From positions 1 to 22,525 of the forward strand of contig JADJXM010000017.1 in NCBI GenBank assembly GCA_016715865.1: 22,525 nucleotides of DNA, in the 5' to 3' direction. Every line of letters starts with the position of its first letter. Position 1 is the stretch's first letter. The DNA comes from Acidobacteriota bacterium. GTDB taxonomy: Bacteria; Acidobacteriota; Blastocatellia; RBC074. Shown here piece by piece: positions 8,198 to 19,857 of the stretch. Position numbers and translations under genes: made by a program. Below the pieces are notes generated by a model. That model was not told the DNA's origin, searched no databases, and was given only the letters and a program-made list of their open reading frames with translations.

Positions 8198-8425
8198 ATT
8201 TTCCTTCAATCTTTCGTTCAAATTGAGAATTGCTGATAATGAATTATCGTCCCCTTCGGAGCCGGTGAAGAGGTCATAAGCAGCAAACGGGCGGCTTTCG
8301 AAGATGGAAATTTAACATCCTTAACAATCTCTTTTCCCCGTCTTAACCATTCAAATTACATTCTGAGCAATAATGCTTCCCGGATCGGCGAAGAGACGCC
8401 GAGGATTATTCAAACGGAGACAACC
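8198..8425. other. Intergenic region upstream of the LolA-like gene
   Basis: No open frame of note. The last 110 bases are AT-rich and are likely to contain the promoter of the gene at 8426, but I see no convincing -35/-10 pair. GGAG at 8416-8419, six bases before the ATG, is the ribosome binding site. Confidence 0.4.
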
Positions 8426-9322
8426 ATGAAAGAGAAAGTTCTATTTATTGCGATTTTCATCGGACTGGCGGTAACAGAACTGCTGCCCAGGGCTCTTGCG
8501 CAGGATCCGAAAGCAAAGGCTATCGAGATTCTGACCAGAGCCCGAGCAGCGATCGGCGGACCGAAACTCGAATCGTTATCCAGTCTGAGCGTCGCCGCCG
8601 GTTATCGACGCATGATGAGCGGTCGCGAGATGAGCGGCGAGGTCCAGATCGACCTGCTTTTGCCCGACAAGATCATGCGAACCGAGACCATGAGCCCGAT
8701 CCCGAGCGTTGAAATCACAAGGCTCGAGGCTCTGACCGGGGATACATCATGGACCGATCAGCAGACGAGCGGTACGGGAGGAGCGATGGTCATGATCAAA
8801 CGGCCCGGCGATAACGCTCCGCATGGCGAACAGATCCGACTGAACGCTCTGCGAGCAGATTTCGCGCGGATGACCATCGGATGGCTGCTGAAAACACCGG
8901 CTAACATTCCTGTCGAGTACAGCCATGCCGGCGTCGCTGAATCTCCGGATGGAAATGCCGATGTAATAAACGTGACCAGTCCTCACGGGCTCAATACGAA
9001 ACTCTTCATCGATCAGAAATCGGGCCGGCTGCTGATGATGACCTACCAGAGCAGAAAACCCCGTTTGATCGCCAATACCTTCTCGGGCCCCCAGCGTTCG
9101 CGTGAAGAGATAGAAAAGAGCATCAGGGACGCTGAAGCCGAAGCTGCCAAACAGCCGGAAGTCGAGTACCAGATCCACCTTGATGATTATCGTGAGGTAA
9201 ACGGAATCTCATTTTCCGCATCGCCTCTCACGCAGCATCGAGGAGAGATCAACGAGGAGTGGGAGGTCAAGGAGTTCAAGGTCAACGCAAAAATCAAACC
9301 CGAGAAGTTCGTCAAGAAGTAG
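8426..9322 (+). CDS. Secreted LolA-like hypothetical protein
   Basis: A 298-residue exported protein. The signal peptide spans residues 1-25 (MKEK, a hydrophobic core, then ALA before Q26). The mature protein begins with an AKAIEILTRARAAIGGPKLES segment, which is the usual opening of acidobacterial proteins resembling the outer-membrane lipoprotein-sorting (LolA/LolB) fold. It is followed by alternating beta strands (VQIDLLLPDKIMRTE, LFIDQKSGRLLMMTYQS, YQIHLDDYREVNGI, FSASPLTQHRG). A charged helix EEIEKSIRDAEAEAAKQPE lies at about 227-245. There is no lipobox cysteine, so it is probably periplasmic. Function is unknown; a lipid- or protein-binding role is inference from the fold-like pattern. 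The gene is intact, with a good ribosome binding site. The small secreted protein and the Oar receptor that follow in the same direction suggest a shared envelope function. Confidence 0.7.
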   Translation: MKEKVLFIAIFIGLAVTELLPRALAQDPKAKAIEILTRARAAIGGPKLESLSSLSVAAGYRRMMSGREMSGEVQIDLLLPDKIMRTETMSPIPSVEITRLEALTGDTSWTDQQTSGTGGAMVMIKRPGDNAPHGEQIRLNALRADFARMTIGWLLKTPANIPVEYSHAGVAESPDGNADVINVTSPHGLNTKLFIDQKSGRLLMMTYQSRKPRLIANTFSGPQRSREEIEKSIRDAEAEAAKQPEVEYQIHLDDYREVNGISFSASPLTQHRGEINEEWEVKEFKVNAKIKPEKFVKK

Positions 9323-9387
9323 TATCAACGACATGCTCGACGATCGGGCATACAAAATTAACACTAATGAGAAGGAGACCGAAACAG

Positions 9388-9826
9388 ATGCATAAATTTC
9401 AAAATCGATTCATGGCTTTCGTTTTCGCGATCATCGCCAGCGCTATACCAGTTGTTGCCGACAATAATACTTTCCCGGCAGAGACGTTACAGCCCGTAGT
9501 TCAGTCCTCAGCAGAGGTAAAAATCCCCGACACTCCTGCCGGCAAGACGTTCAAGGCATTTCTCGAAGCCTTCAATTCCGGAGATGTCAACAAGATGAAA
9601 GCTTTTCATCGGGACCGTGGCGGAGACGAAGAGAATGCTGAAAAGGACCTCGGGTTTTCCAACAGTCCGGCGGATTGAAGGTAACCAGCGTCAGCAGTTC
9701 AGAGAGCTGGCGATCACTGTCGTAGCCGAGACGAAGAACGACGGGATGAAGGTCAGTTTTCATATGGCTGTCGACTCGCAAGCTCCGCATGCGATTCAGG
9801 AGATCCGCGTTCAGCCGGCGGCGTAA
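9388..9826 (+). pseudogene. Small secreted protein, frameshifted; domain usually found ahead of secreted hydrolases
   Basis: AAGGAG at 9372-9377 precedes the ATG at 9388. The signal peptide covers residues 1-24 (hydrophobic core, then VVADNN). The mature part reads IPDTPAGKTFKAFLEAFNSG followed by HRDRGGDEENAEKDLGF, then breaks near 9650. The readable continuation is SGGLKVTSV in one frame and, from about 9695, FRELAITVVAETKNDGMKVS and DSQAPHAIQEIRVQPAA to the stop at 9826. At least two indels are present. From memory, this module occurs N-terminal to secreted serine hydrolases or S41-type peptidases in Acidobacteria. Here it ends with a stop directly after the module and no enzyme follows. 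Corrected length is about 145 residues. Confidence 0.6.
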
Positions 9827-9845
9827 TGATCATGCGGATGTGGGC

Positions 9846-9865
9846 GCGGCGTCCGGCGCCGCTTT
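9846..9865 (+). terminator. Possible terminator
   Basis: GCGGCG, a five-base loop, then CGCCGC, followed by TTTGG and further on by TTTT. It lies 20 bases after the stop of the small secreted protein and 76 bases before the next start. The T tract is poor. Confidence 0.35.
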
Positions 9866-9940
9866 GGTATTGCTTTTATGAAATTGATAAAACGGACTAC
9901 CAGAGCGGCGCCGGGCCGCCGCACTCCACAGAGGAATGTG

Positions 9941-12555
9941 ATGAGATTTCAACATGGAATATCGATCTTCATACTCATAGTGATTTCGTTGCCGGCCATT
10001 GCTCAAAGCAGGAGGAATCAGGAAGCGACACTGAGCGTGACAGTGATCGATCCGAGCGGAGCTGCTATCCAGAAAGCGGAAGTGAAGATAACCGGCGTTA
10101 AGAAGCCTTCAGGCACGAACTCACGGGGTCAGGCGACATTCAAAGGAATTGTCCCGGGCGTAATTCAGATCGAAGTTACGGCTGCGGGGTTCGAGCCGGG
10201 CAGCGCCGGCCCGCTGACTTTGAGTTCCGGCGAGAACAGCATCGAAGTTCGACTGGAAATCGCGGCCGTTCAGGAAGAGATCGTCGTCGGACAGGACAAG
10301 CGCGAAGCCAATACCGATCCGCGCGGCAATGCATTCACCAACATTCTGACGGCTGAGCAGATCGCCCAGCTTCCGGACGACCCCGATGAGTTCGAAGACG
10401 CGATCAGGCAGATGGCCGGCCCCGGAGCGACCTTTCGCGTCAATGGATTTCGCGGAGGAAAGCTGCCGCCGAAGAACCAGATTCGCGAGATTCGCTTTCG
10501 GACTAATGCATTTGCGGCGGAAAGTCACGAATCATCATTCATGAGCGTCGATATTCTGACGAAACCGGGCATCGAAGCATGGCATGGCAGCCTGAATCTC
10601 GGGTTTCGCGATGAATCGCTCAATGCTCGCAATGCATTCGCGTCGTACAGAGCGCCAGAACAGCATCGCCGGTTCAGCTTCGACCTGGGAGGGCCGATCT
10701 GGAAGAATCGCACTTCCCTCTTCATGTCATCCGACGGACAGAATTCATACGAAGCGAAGACCATCGTCGCCGCATTGCCTGAGGGAACCTTCCTCGACCA
10801 GGTTCGCCAGCCGTGGCGGACTCTGAACACGGCGGCGCGTCTGGAACACTTGTTGACACCCTCGCACACGGCGCGTGTGGAATTCCAGCGCAACTCGGCA
10901 CGGCGCAACAATCTGGGAGTCGGTAATTTCGATCTTCCGGAACGCGGCTACACGACGGATTCCGAAGAGAGCATTCTGCGCTTCGCGGATTCGGGGGCGT
11001 TCGGTAAGAAGCTCTTCAACGAGTTCAGATTTCAGTCGCGATGGCAGCAGTTGAGTCTCGATTCACTGTCAAATGCGCCGACAATTCAGGTTCTCAACGC
11101 GTTCAACAGAGGAGGAGCACAGATCGATTCTACCAGGAGAACGCACGAGCTGGAGTTTGCCGATAATCTGGATTTCGCCGTCGGCAAGCACACCATGCGA
11201 ACCGGCCTGCAACTCGAGTTCAGCCGATATGAAAGCGATGAGCTGAGAAATCTGAACGGGACCTTTATCTTTTCAAGCCTCGAGGATTTCAACGCTTCGC
11301 GGCCAATCAACTATTCGCGCCGCAGCGGAGTGGGTCCGGTCAAACTGGATCAGACGCAATTCGGCTGGTACTGGCAGGACGACTGGAGAGCGAAAAAGAG
11401 CCTCACGCTGAGTTACGGGCTGCGCCATGAAATACAGTCGAATCTGGGGGACAAGAACAATTTCGCTCCACGGTTCGGATTCGCATGGTCGCCGATCAAA
11501 AGCGGCAACACGACGATCCGCGGGGGCGCCGGCCTGTTCTACGATTGGTTCGGGGCTGAAACGATCGAGCAGGCGCTGCGCGTTAACGGATTGCAGCAGA
11601 AGGATCTGGTGATACTCAACCCGGGTTATCCCGATCCGTTCTCTGGCGGAATGAGCCGGACATTGCCTCCGAGCCTGATTCGAATCGACGATGGGCTGAA
11701 GATGCCCGTTGTCTACCAGACATCGATCGGACTACAGCAGCAAATGCCGAAAGGCATACGGTTGATGACACAATACTCTTATCGCAGAGGGACACATCAG
11801 TTGCGCGGACGTAACATCAACGCACCAGTGCCCGGCGCCGGCCGGCCAGACCCACTGACAGGCAATATTACACAGGTCGAATCGTCTGCCAATTCCTTCG
11901 GCCACAATCTGATGGTCAATCTGAACTGGATGCAGATGGGCAGGTTCATGATCGGCGCGAACTACGTCTGTCTAAAACGACCGATGAGACCGACGGCCCG
12001 CTGAGCCTGCCCGCGGATAATTTCAACTTGCGGCTGGAAAGAGGATTTTCGCTGCAGGATATCCGCCACCGGTTCTTCCTCATGTCAAACTTCACGCTGC
12101 CATTCGGATTGAGGCTCTCGTCGATTCTGCAGGCCAACACTGCACCTCCGTACAATATCACCACGGGTTTTGACAACAACGGCGATTCGACGGTCAACGA
12201 TCGTCCGGCGGGGACTGGCAGGAACACAGCGCGCGGAGCCGGCAGATGGGATCTAAATACCCGGCTGAGTTGGGGCTTCGGATTCGGAAAACCGCCTGAA
12301 GCGCAGGGTGCGGGAGGCCCTCAGGTTCGGATCATACGCGCCAGCGATGCCGGGGACCTGCTCGGATCGATAGGCTCGCTGCCAGGCGCCCGGACCAGTA
12401 GATTCAGGACTGAATTTTACGTTCAGGCGACAAATGTCCTGAATAATGTCAATCCGGTGGGCTTTTCGGGTGTTCAGACATCCCCCTTTTTCGGCAGAGC
12501 GATCGCGGCGATGCCCGGTCGAAGGATTGAAACCGGAATGAGGTTTTCATTCTAA
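9941..12555 (+). CDS. Oar-type TonB-dependent receptor, one frameshift
   Basis: An outer-membrane barrel protein of about 871 residues. I chose the ATG at 9941 because GAGG lies 7 bases upstream and a clean signal peptide follows (MRFQHGISIFILIVISLPAIAQ, cleavage after AIA). An upstream in-frame ATG at 9878 would bury this signal behind 21 arginine-rich residues. After the signal comes a carboxypeptidase-regulatory-like domain (LSVTVIDPSGAAIQKAEVKI to about residue 110), a plug-like part with LPDDPDEFEDAIRQMAGPG and FRVNGFRGG, then the barrel: DLGGPIWKNRTSLFMS, GWYWQDDWRAKKSLTLSYGL, NNFAPRFGFAWSP. One base is missing near 11966, so the frame stops at 12004. The rest (KTTDETDGPLSLPADNFNL onward) continues in the next frame to RIETGMRFSF with a terminal Phe. 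No ligand can be deduced. It is markedly shorter than the receptor at 2139-5634. Confidence 0.85.
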
Positions 12556-12558
12556 AAG

Positions 12559-12696
12559 GAATTGAATCGCAGAGGGCGCCAGGGACACAAAGATGATTTT
12601 GGCAGAAAATGCCCGAGTCAGAGACAATACGCAATAATCCGAATCTCTATTTCCATTAAAATCCTTTGCGTCCTTTGCGTCCTCTGCGATTCACTC
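12559..12696. repeat. Imperfect terminal-inverted-repeat element (MITE-like)
   Basis: About 40 bases at 12559-12600 are an imperfect reverse complement of 12658-12696. The best-kept part is GAATCGCAGAGG on one side and CCTCTGCGATTC on the other. The right arm also holds a direct repeat, TCCTTTGCG, occurring twice in tandem. The total of 138 bp contains no open frame. It begins 4 bases after the receptor stop, so it may also act as a transcription end or mRNA stabiliser. Confidence 0.6.
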
Positions 12697-12809
12697 CCTT
12701 AGCGATTACTGGCGATTGGTCTTCCCTGGCGTTTCACTCCATCAGCTTTTCATTCCTGCCTGAATTGATTTAGACTGAATGGGCAAATACCTCTCTGGCT
12801 CGTTCATTT
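12697..12809. other. Upstream region of the kinase operon
   Basis: An untranslated stretch of 113 bases that should carry the promoter of the kinase-MFS-acylase operon. No consensus promoter and no Shine-Dalgarno sequence ahead of the ATG at 12810 could be identified; the bases before the start are GCTCGTTCATTT. Confidence 0.3.
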
Positions 12810-15578
<2,769 letters not shown>

Positions 15579-15589
15579 TAAAATAAATT

Positions 15590-16786
15590 ATGTTCACCAA
15601 TAAACGGCTCATACCCATTTTCATTGTCGTCTTCGTAGACATACTGGGATTCAGTCTGATCCTTCCGCTGCTCCCGTATTATGCGACCAGTTTCAACGCA
15701 TCGGGGTCGACAACGGGTTTGCTGGTGGCGAGTTATTCGGTCTTCCAGTTTCTGGCGGCGCCGCTGCTCGGCAGTTTGAGCGACCGGTTCGGCCGGCGAC
15801 CGATCCTGATCTACAGCCAGATCGGCAGTTTCATCGGGTTTCTGATTCTGGGATCGGCGATCCATCTGCCGATGCCGCTGTTATGGCTCTTTGTCGCACG
15901 GATTATCGATGGAATCTCTGGCGGGAACCTGACAATCGCACAGGCCTACATCAGCGATGTGACTGATCCGAAGGATCGGGCGAAAGCCTATGGTCTTGTC
16001 ATCGGAGTCTCTTTCGGTCTTGGCTTTCTGATGGGGCCGGCGATGGGAGGCTTCCTGTCCCGCTTCGGGTATGATGTTCCGGCATACGTCGCCGCAGGAA
16101 TCTCGTTTATGAGCATCATGGCCTCAACCTTTCTGCTGCCCGAGACGCATCATCAGCCGGATGAGACCAGAAAATTCGGGATCCAATCATATACTCGAGT
16201 ATTTGAATACCTGCGCATGCCGACGCTGCGCCCCTGGCTGTCGGTCTACTTCTTCTTCGCTTTGCCGTTTGCGCTCTATGTATCGATGTTCGCGCTCTTC
16301 GCCGACCGGCAGTTGAAGTACACTGCTGAGCAGGCAGGGTATTTTCTGGCATTCGTGGGGCTGCTGGGGATTCTGTGGCAGGGTGGGGCGATAGGCCCGA
16401 TGGTCAAATTTTTCGGAGAGCGCAAGTCGATGATCATCGGCCTGGCATGCAGCAGTATCGGCCTGACGTATCTGGCATTTGTCGATGACTGGCTGAAGCT
16501 GGGCATCGTTGCAATCTTCTTCTCATTTGGAAACAGCATTGCGCGCCCGACGCTGACAAGTCTGATCACGCAGATCGCACCGCCGCACAGGCGCGGCGAG
16601 GTCCTGGGCGCGACCACCTCGCTCGACAGTTTCGGGCGTATAATTGCACCGATCGTCGGAGGTTATCTGATCGACTTCCACCCGGGCTGGCTCGGCTGGC
16701 TCGGCGGCGCACTCTTCCTGCTAGCATTTTTAATTGCCATAACAAATCAGATTGATGAACAAGTGACACAAGGAGTCCATCCATGA
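15590..16786 (+). CDS. MFS transporter, DHA1/TetA-like drug:H+ antiporter family
   Basis: A 398-residue inner-membrane protein with about 12 hydrophobic helices. Helix 1 carries DILGFSLILPLLPYY, matching motif D1 of the DHA1 family. The loop between helices 2 and 3 carries motif A, GSLSDRFGRRP (61-71). Helix 5 shows the GFLMGPAMGG pattern of motif C, typical of antiporters. The second half repeats a weaker loop motif and ends in IAITNQIDEQVTQ. The closest known type is TetA/TCR-like efflux, but the substrate cannot be deduced, and export of an amphiphilic compound is inference. The gene sits 11 bases after the kinase and overlaps the acylase start by 4 bases (ATGA at 16783-16786), implying translational coupling. 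There is no clear Shine-Dalgarno sequence before its own ATG, only an AT-rich leader. No lesion was seen. Confidence 0.9.
   Translation: MFTNKRLIPIFIVVFVDILGFSLILPLLPYYATSFNASGSTTGLLVASYSVFQFLAAPLLGSLSDRFGRRPILIYSQIGSFIGFLILGSAIHLPMPLLWLFVARIIDGISGGNLTIAQAYISDVTDPKDRAKAYGLVIGVSFGLGFLMGPAMGGFLSRFGYDVPAYVAAGISFMSIMASTFLLPETHHQPDETRKFGIQSYTRVFEYLRMPTLRPWLSVYFFFALPFALYVSMFALFADRQLKYTAEQAGYFLAFVGLLGILWQGGAIGPMVKFFGERKSMIIGLACSSIGLTYLAFVDDWLKLGIVAIFFSFGNSIARPTLTSLITQIAPPHRRGEVLGATTSLDSFGRIIAPIVGGYLIDFHPGWLGWLGGALFLLAFLIAITNQIDEQVTQGVHP
16770..16775 (+). promoter_or_regulatory. Ribosome binding site of the acylase gene, inside the MFS gene
   Basis: AAGGAG lies 7 bases before the ATG at 16783, inside the last codons of the MFS gene. 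With the ATGA overlap it fixes the acylase start and points to coupled translation. Confidence 0.7.
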
Positions 16787-18932
16787 AAATCATATTGCTC
16801 CGAAAATTTCCGTTGGCGCTCGTTTCCCTGGTCATGACAATTACATTGCTCGCGCAGTCGACTTCGGCTCAGCGCAGACAGGCGCCTGCGACAGGCAAAG
16901 CCGGACCGATCGAGATCCTGCGCGATGAATACGGAGTTCCGCACATATTCGCAAACAGTCTCGAAGACGCAGCATACGCCATTGGCTATGCTCAGGCTGA
17001 GGATCGACTGGAGGAGTTGCTGCGAAACTATCGCAAAGCAGAAGGTACTATGTCGGAAGCCTTTGGACCGGAATGGTACCGGCACGATTACATTCAGCGG
17101 GTGTGGCAGCATGCGGCGATATCGAGGGAGAGATACAACGAGGTCGCACCCAGGATGCGTGCCAGCATCGAGGCATATCAGGAAGGCATCAGGCAGTTCA
17201 TGAAGGATCATCCCGAGCAGGTTCCAGCCTGGGCGCCGGAACTGCATCCGGCACAGGTCGTCTCACTAGGTCGGTACATCATCTGGGGCTGGCCGCTTGG
17301 AGAGGCGAGCGCCGACCTCAAACGTGGAGGCATTGAACCCGATCCGGTCGCCTACAGAGGATCGAATCAGATGCTGCTCGCTCCGTTCAAGACCGCAATG
17401 AAAGCCCCTACGCCGTGATCGACCCGCATCTTGGCTGGTACGGCGAATTCAGGTTTTACGAAGTTCGCATATACGCGGGAGACTTCGCCGTCTCTGGCGT
17501 GAGCATTCTGGGCATTCCGTTCCCCTCACTGGGTCACAGCAAATGGGCGTCTGTTGCCATGACAACCGGAGGGCCCGATACTTCCGACGTTTTTGAAGAA
17601 GAGATCAATCCGACCAATCCGCGCCAGTACAAATATAACGATCAGTGGCTCGATATGGTCGTCAGAAAAGACCGGATCAAGGTTGCGGAAAGTGGAACGG
17701 TCAAAACCAGAGAGGTCGAGATCGAATACACAAAGCATGGTCCCGTTGTGGCGCGAAAAGACGGCAAGGCTTACAGCATGGCCATCCCTTATTTCAACGA
17801 GATCGGCCTCGCCGATCAGATCTATGAGATGTTCACAGCGCGCAATCTGACCGAGATGAAGAAGGCCATCTCGAAGCTGCAACTGATGTCGCAGAACATC
17901 ATGGTCGGAACCGTTCAGGGCGATATCTATTACGTCCGCAACGGGCGCGTCCCTATCCGACCTGACGGATGCGATCCCGGCAAACCCTTGCCCGGCAATT
18001 CATCGAAATGCGAATGGCAGGGGCTGCATTCATACGATGAGCTGGTGCAAATAACAAATCCGCCGCAGGGTTACATGCAGAATAACAACATCTCGCCTTT
18101 TGCGATGATGAAAGACAGTCCGCTGCGGGCCGAGAAGTACGCCAAACATCCTTATATCTACAATGCGGAAAACGCGGAGCCTCACCAGCGTGGAGCGATG
18201 ACGCGAGAGCAGTTGCACGCGGCGAAGAACGTGACCCTTGAACAGATGATCGATATCGCATTCAGCCCCGAGATCTTCAAGGCCGATCTGTGGCAGGCGA
18301 GACTCAGGACTGCGTGGGAGGCGGCATCCGATGGTCCGCGCTCGGCTGATGCCTCGAAGGTCCACGAACTGATCCAGAAATGGAACCGGCGGAGCGACGC
18401 TGATTCGACCGGAGCACTGGCATTCTATGCATTCAAGATGAATCTCGGTTCACAGATGCTGAGCCGTTCGGTCGATATTCCCGAATCGATCAGAAATGAA
18501 CAGCTGGTCAAGGCGCTCGACGGAGCCGCCGCCTGGCTGATCAAGAATTTCGGCTCGATCGAGGTTCCCTACGGTCGCTATTTCCGTGTCGGGCGCGAAG
18601 GAGGAAAGACATACCCTGTTGCCGGCGGAACGGTCGCGGATGCGGGCATGGCGACTCCGCGAGCGATCAGTTACGGCAAGGTCGGAGATGAAATGGTTGG
18701 ACGCGGAGGTCAAACTTCGACTCAGGTCGTGATTCTGACAAAAACGCCGAAATCGTTCACAATCCTGCCGCTCGGCCAGAGCGACCACAAGGAATCAGGC
18801 CACTGGGACGATCAGGCCGAAAAGCTCTTCAGCAAGAGCCGCATGAAATCGACCTTCTTCATGGATAAGGCCGGACTGATGAAGAACGTCAAGAGCCGGA
18901 AGAGTCTGAGCCGATCGGCCGTGGCGAAGTGA
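16783..18932 (+). CDS. Penicillin acylase family (S45 Ntn-hydrolase) protein, one frameshift
   Basis: A secreted N-terminal-nucleophile amidohydrolase of about 716 residues. The signal peptide is residues 1-29 (ending STSA). The alpha-chain region contains EILRDEYGVPHIFANSLEDA and YAIGYAQAEDRLEEL, the classic start of the family. The autocleavage site is GSNQ, with S194 as predicted beta-chain N-terminal nucleophile. A base is missing in the C run at about 17405-17408, ending the first frame at 17418. The next frame continues as AVIDPHLGWYGEFRFYEVRI and runs open to 18932 with LGHSKWASVAMTTGGPDTSD, EIEYTKHGPVVARKDG, GRGGQTSTQVV and LPLGQSDHKESGHWDDQAEK. The family cleaves amides such as beta-lactam side chains or N-acyl-homoserine lactones; the substrate here is unknown. 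It is the third gene of the kinase-MFS operon. A frameshift just after the catalytic Ser would kill the enzyme if real, but the homopolymer position suggests a consensus error. Confidence 0.9.
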
Positions 18933-18938
18933 GAGAAC

Positions 18939-18972
18939 CCGGGAGCGCAGGCAAGGATGCCAGCGCTCCCGG
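18939..18972. repeat. Strong near-perfect hairpin after the acylase gene
   Basis: CCGGGAGCGC pairs with GCGCTCCCGG, an A-A mismatch follows, then GGCA pairs with TGCC around AGGA: 14 pairs in 34 bases. It starts 6 bases after the operon's stop, so it is well placed as a transcript end. No T tract follows, which also fits a REP-like repeat. Confidence 0.65.
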
Positions 18973-18984
18973 ATGCTTTACGAT

Positions 18985-19055
18985 AAATTTTTGTAACAGC
19001 TCAACCCATGCGACACGGAACCACGACGCAAGGGCTGAGTAGTTACAAATTTTTT
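18985..19055. repeat. MITE-like inverted repeat
   Basis: The arm at 18985-19007 (AAATTTTTGTAAC then AGCTCAACCC) and the arm at 19032-19055 (GGGCTGAGTAGTTAC then AAATTTTTT) are imperfect reverse complements of about 23 bases, separated by 24 bases. The unit is 71 bp. It directly precedes the broken 5' end of the TIGR03437 fragment, as if an insertion or rearrangement ended there. Confidence 0.6.
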
Positions 19056-19072
19056 GTTTTTCAGCCAGTTGA

Positions 19073-19456
19073 AATGAAGATGGAACAGGCGTCGCCGCTG
19101 CAGTGATCCTTCGCATTTCGCCCAATGGATCGCGGGTCTTCCTGCCCGTGTCGGTCTTCAATCCGGTATCGATGCTATTCGAGGCGATCCCCATCGATCA
19201 GGGTCTTGAAGGCGACCAGTCATTCCTGATCCTGTTTGGAACAGGGATTCGTTCTGCCGGCGCATCATCAAATGTGACTGCAACAATCGGAGCTATTCAA
19301 GTCGAAGCCCTCTATGCAGGCCCACAGAATGATTTTACCGGACTCGACCAGATCAACCTGAAACTGCCCGCAACTCTAACAGGTTCCGGCGATGTTGAAA
19401 TTCAACTTATTGCCTCTGGTATGGAATCCAATTCCGTGATGATAAGAATAAAGTGA
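19073..19456 (+). pseudogene. C-terminal fragment of a TIGR03437-domain secreted protein
   Basis: An open frame from 19073 with no good start codon (nearest GTG at 19103, inside the conserved domain) encodes about 127 residues. It reads EDGTGVAAAVILRISPNGSR, then FLILFGTGIRSAGASSNVTA, VEALYAGPQNDFTGLDQINL and a C-terminal beta strand SNSVMIRIK. This matches the TIGR03437 C-terminal domain, which caps many large extracellular proteins of Acidobacteria such as Solibacter. The N-terminal bulk is absent. The sequence just upstream is a 71-bp inverted repeat and the hairpin that ends the acylase operon. The fragment itself carries no internal lesion. It is therefore a relic left by deletion or rearrangement, unless a short GTG-started product is made. 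Confidence 0.7.
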
Positions 19457-19484
19457 CGAAGGATCTACGGCTGGAAAAAGAAAT

Positions 19485-19578
<94 letters not shown>

Positions 19579-19857
19579 CTGGTATCTCGTTGCCCCACTT
19601 AGACTATTGCAATGACCGTGCCACTACAACTCCATAGCGGGACAAAACTGTAAACCGTTATATCACTGTATCTTACAAATCCAGCAGTGATATCAGACAA
19701 TTACCCGCGAAATCGAAAGAATGTAATTATTACATTTGAGGCAGGAATTAATTTCATTCTCTAATTTTTCAATATGTAAAAAGGTATGGAGTATCGTTTG
19801 CAAGCGGGTATTTCTGTTGGCCAACGAAAAACCCGCCTGAAGTCGGTACTCCATGCT
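19579..19857. other. AT-rich noncoding stretch with two further palindromes
   Basis: There is no supported gene. ATATCACTG at 19660-19668 pairs perfectly with CAGTGATAT at 19685-19693. AATGTAAT, a central T, then ATTACATT at 19720-19736 is a perfect 17-bp palindrome of operator-like form. Both genes flanking the stretch end into it, so operator use would need an undetected promoter; a bidirectional transcript end is as likely. Confidence 0.4.

Noticed and set aside
12656..12697. Possible CRISPR-like direct repeat because TCCTTTGCG occurs in tandem
   Set aside because: There are only two 9-base units with no spacers; it is part of an inverted-repeat arm.
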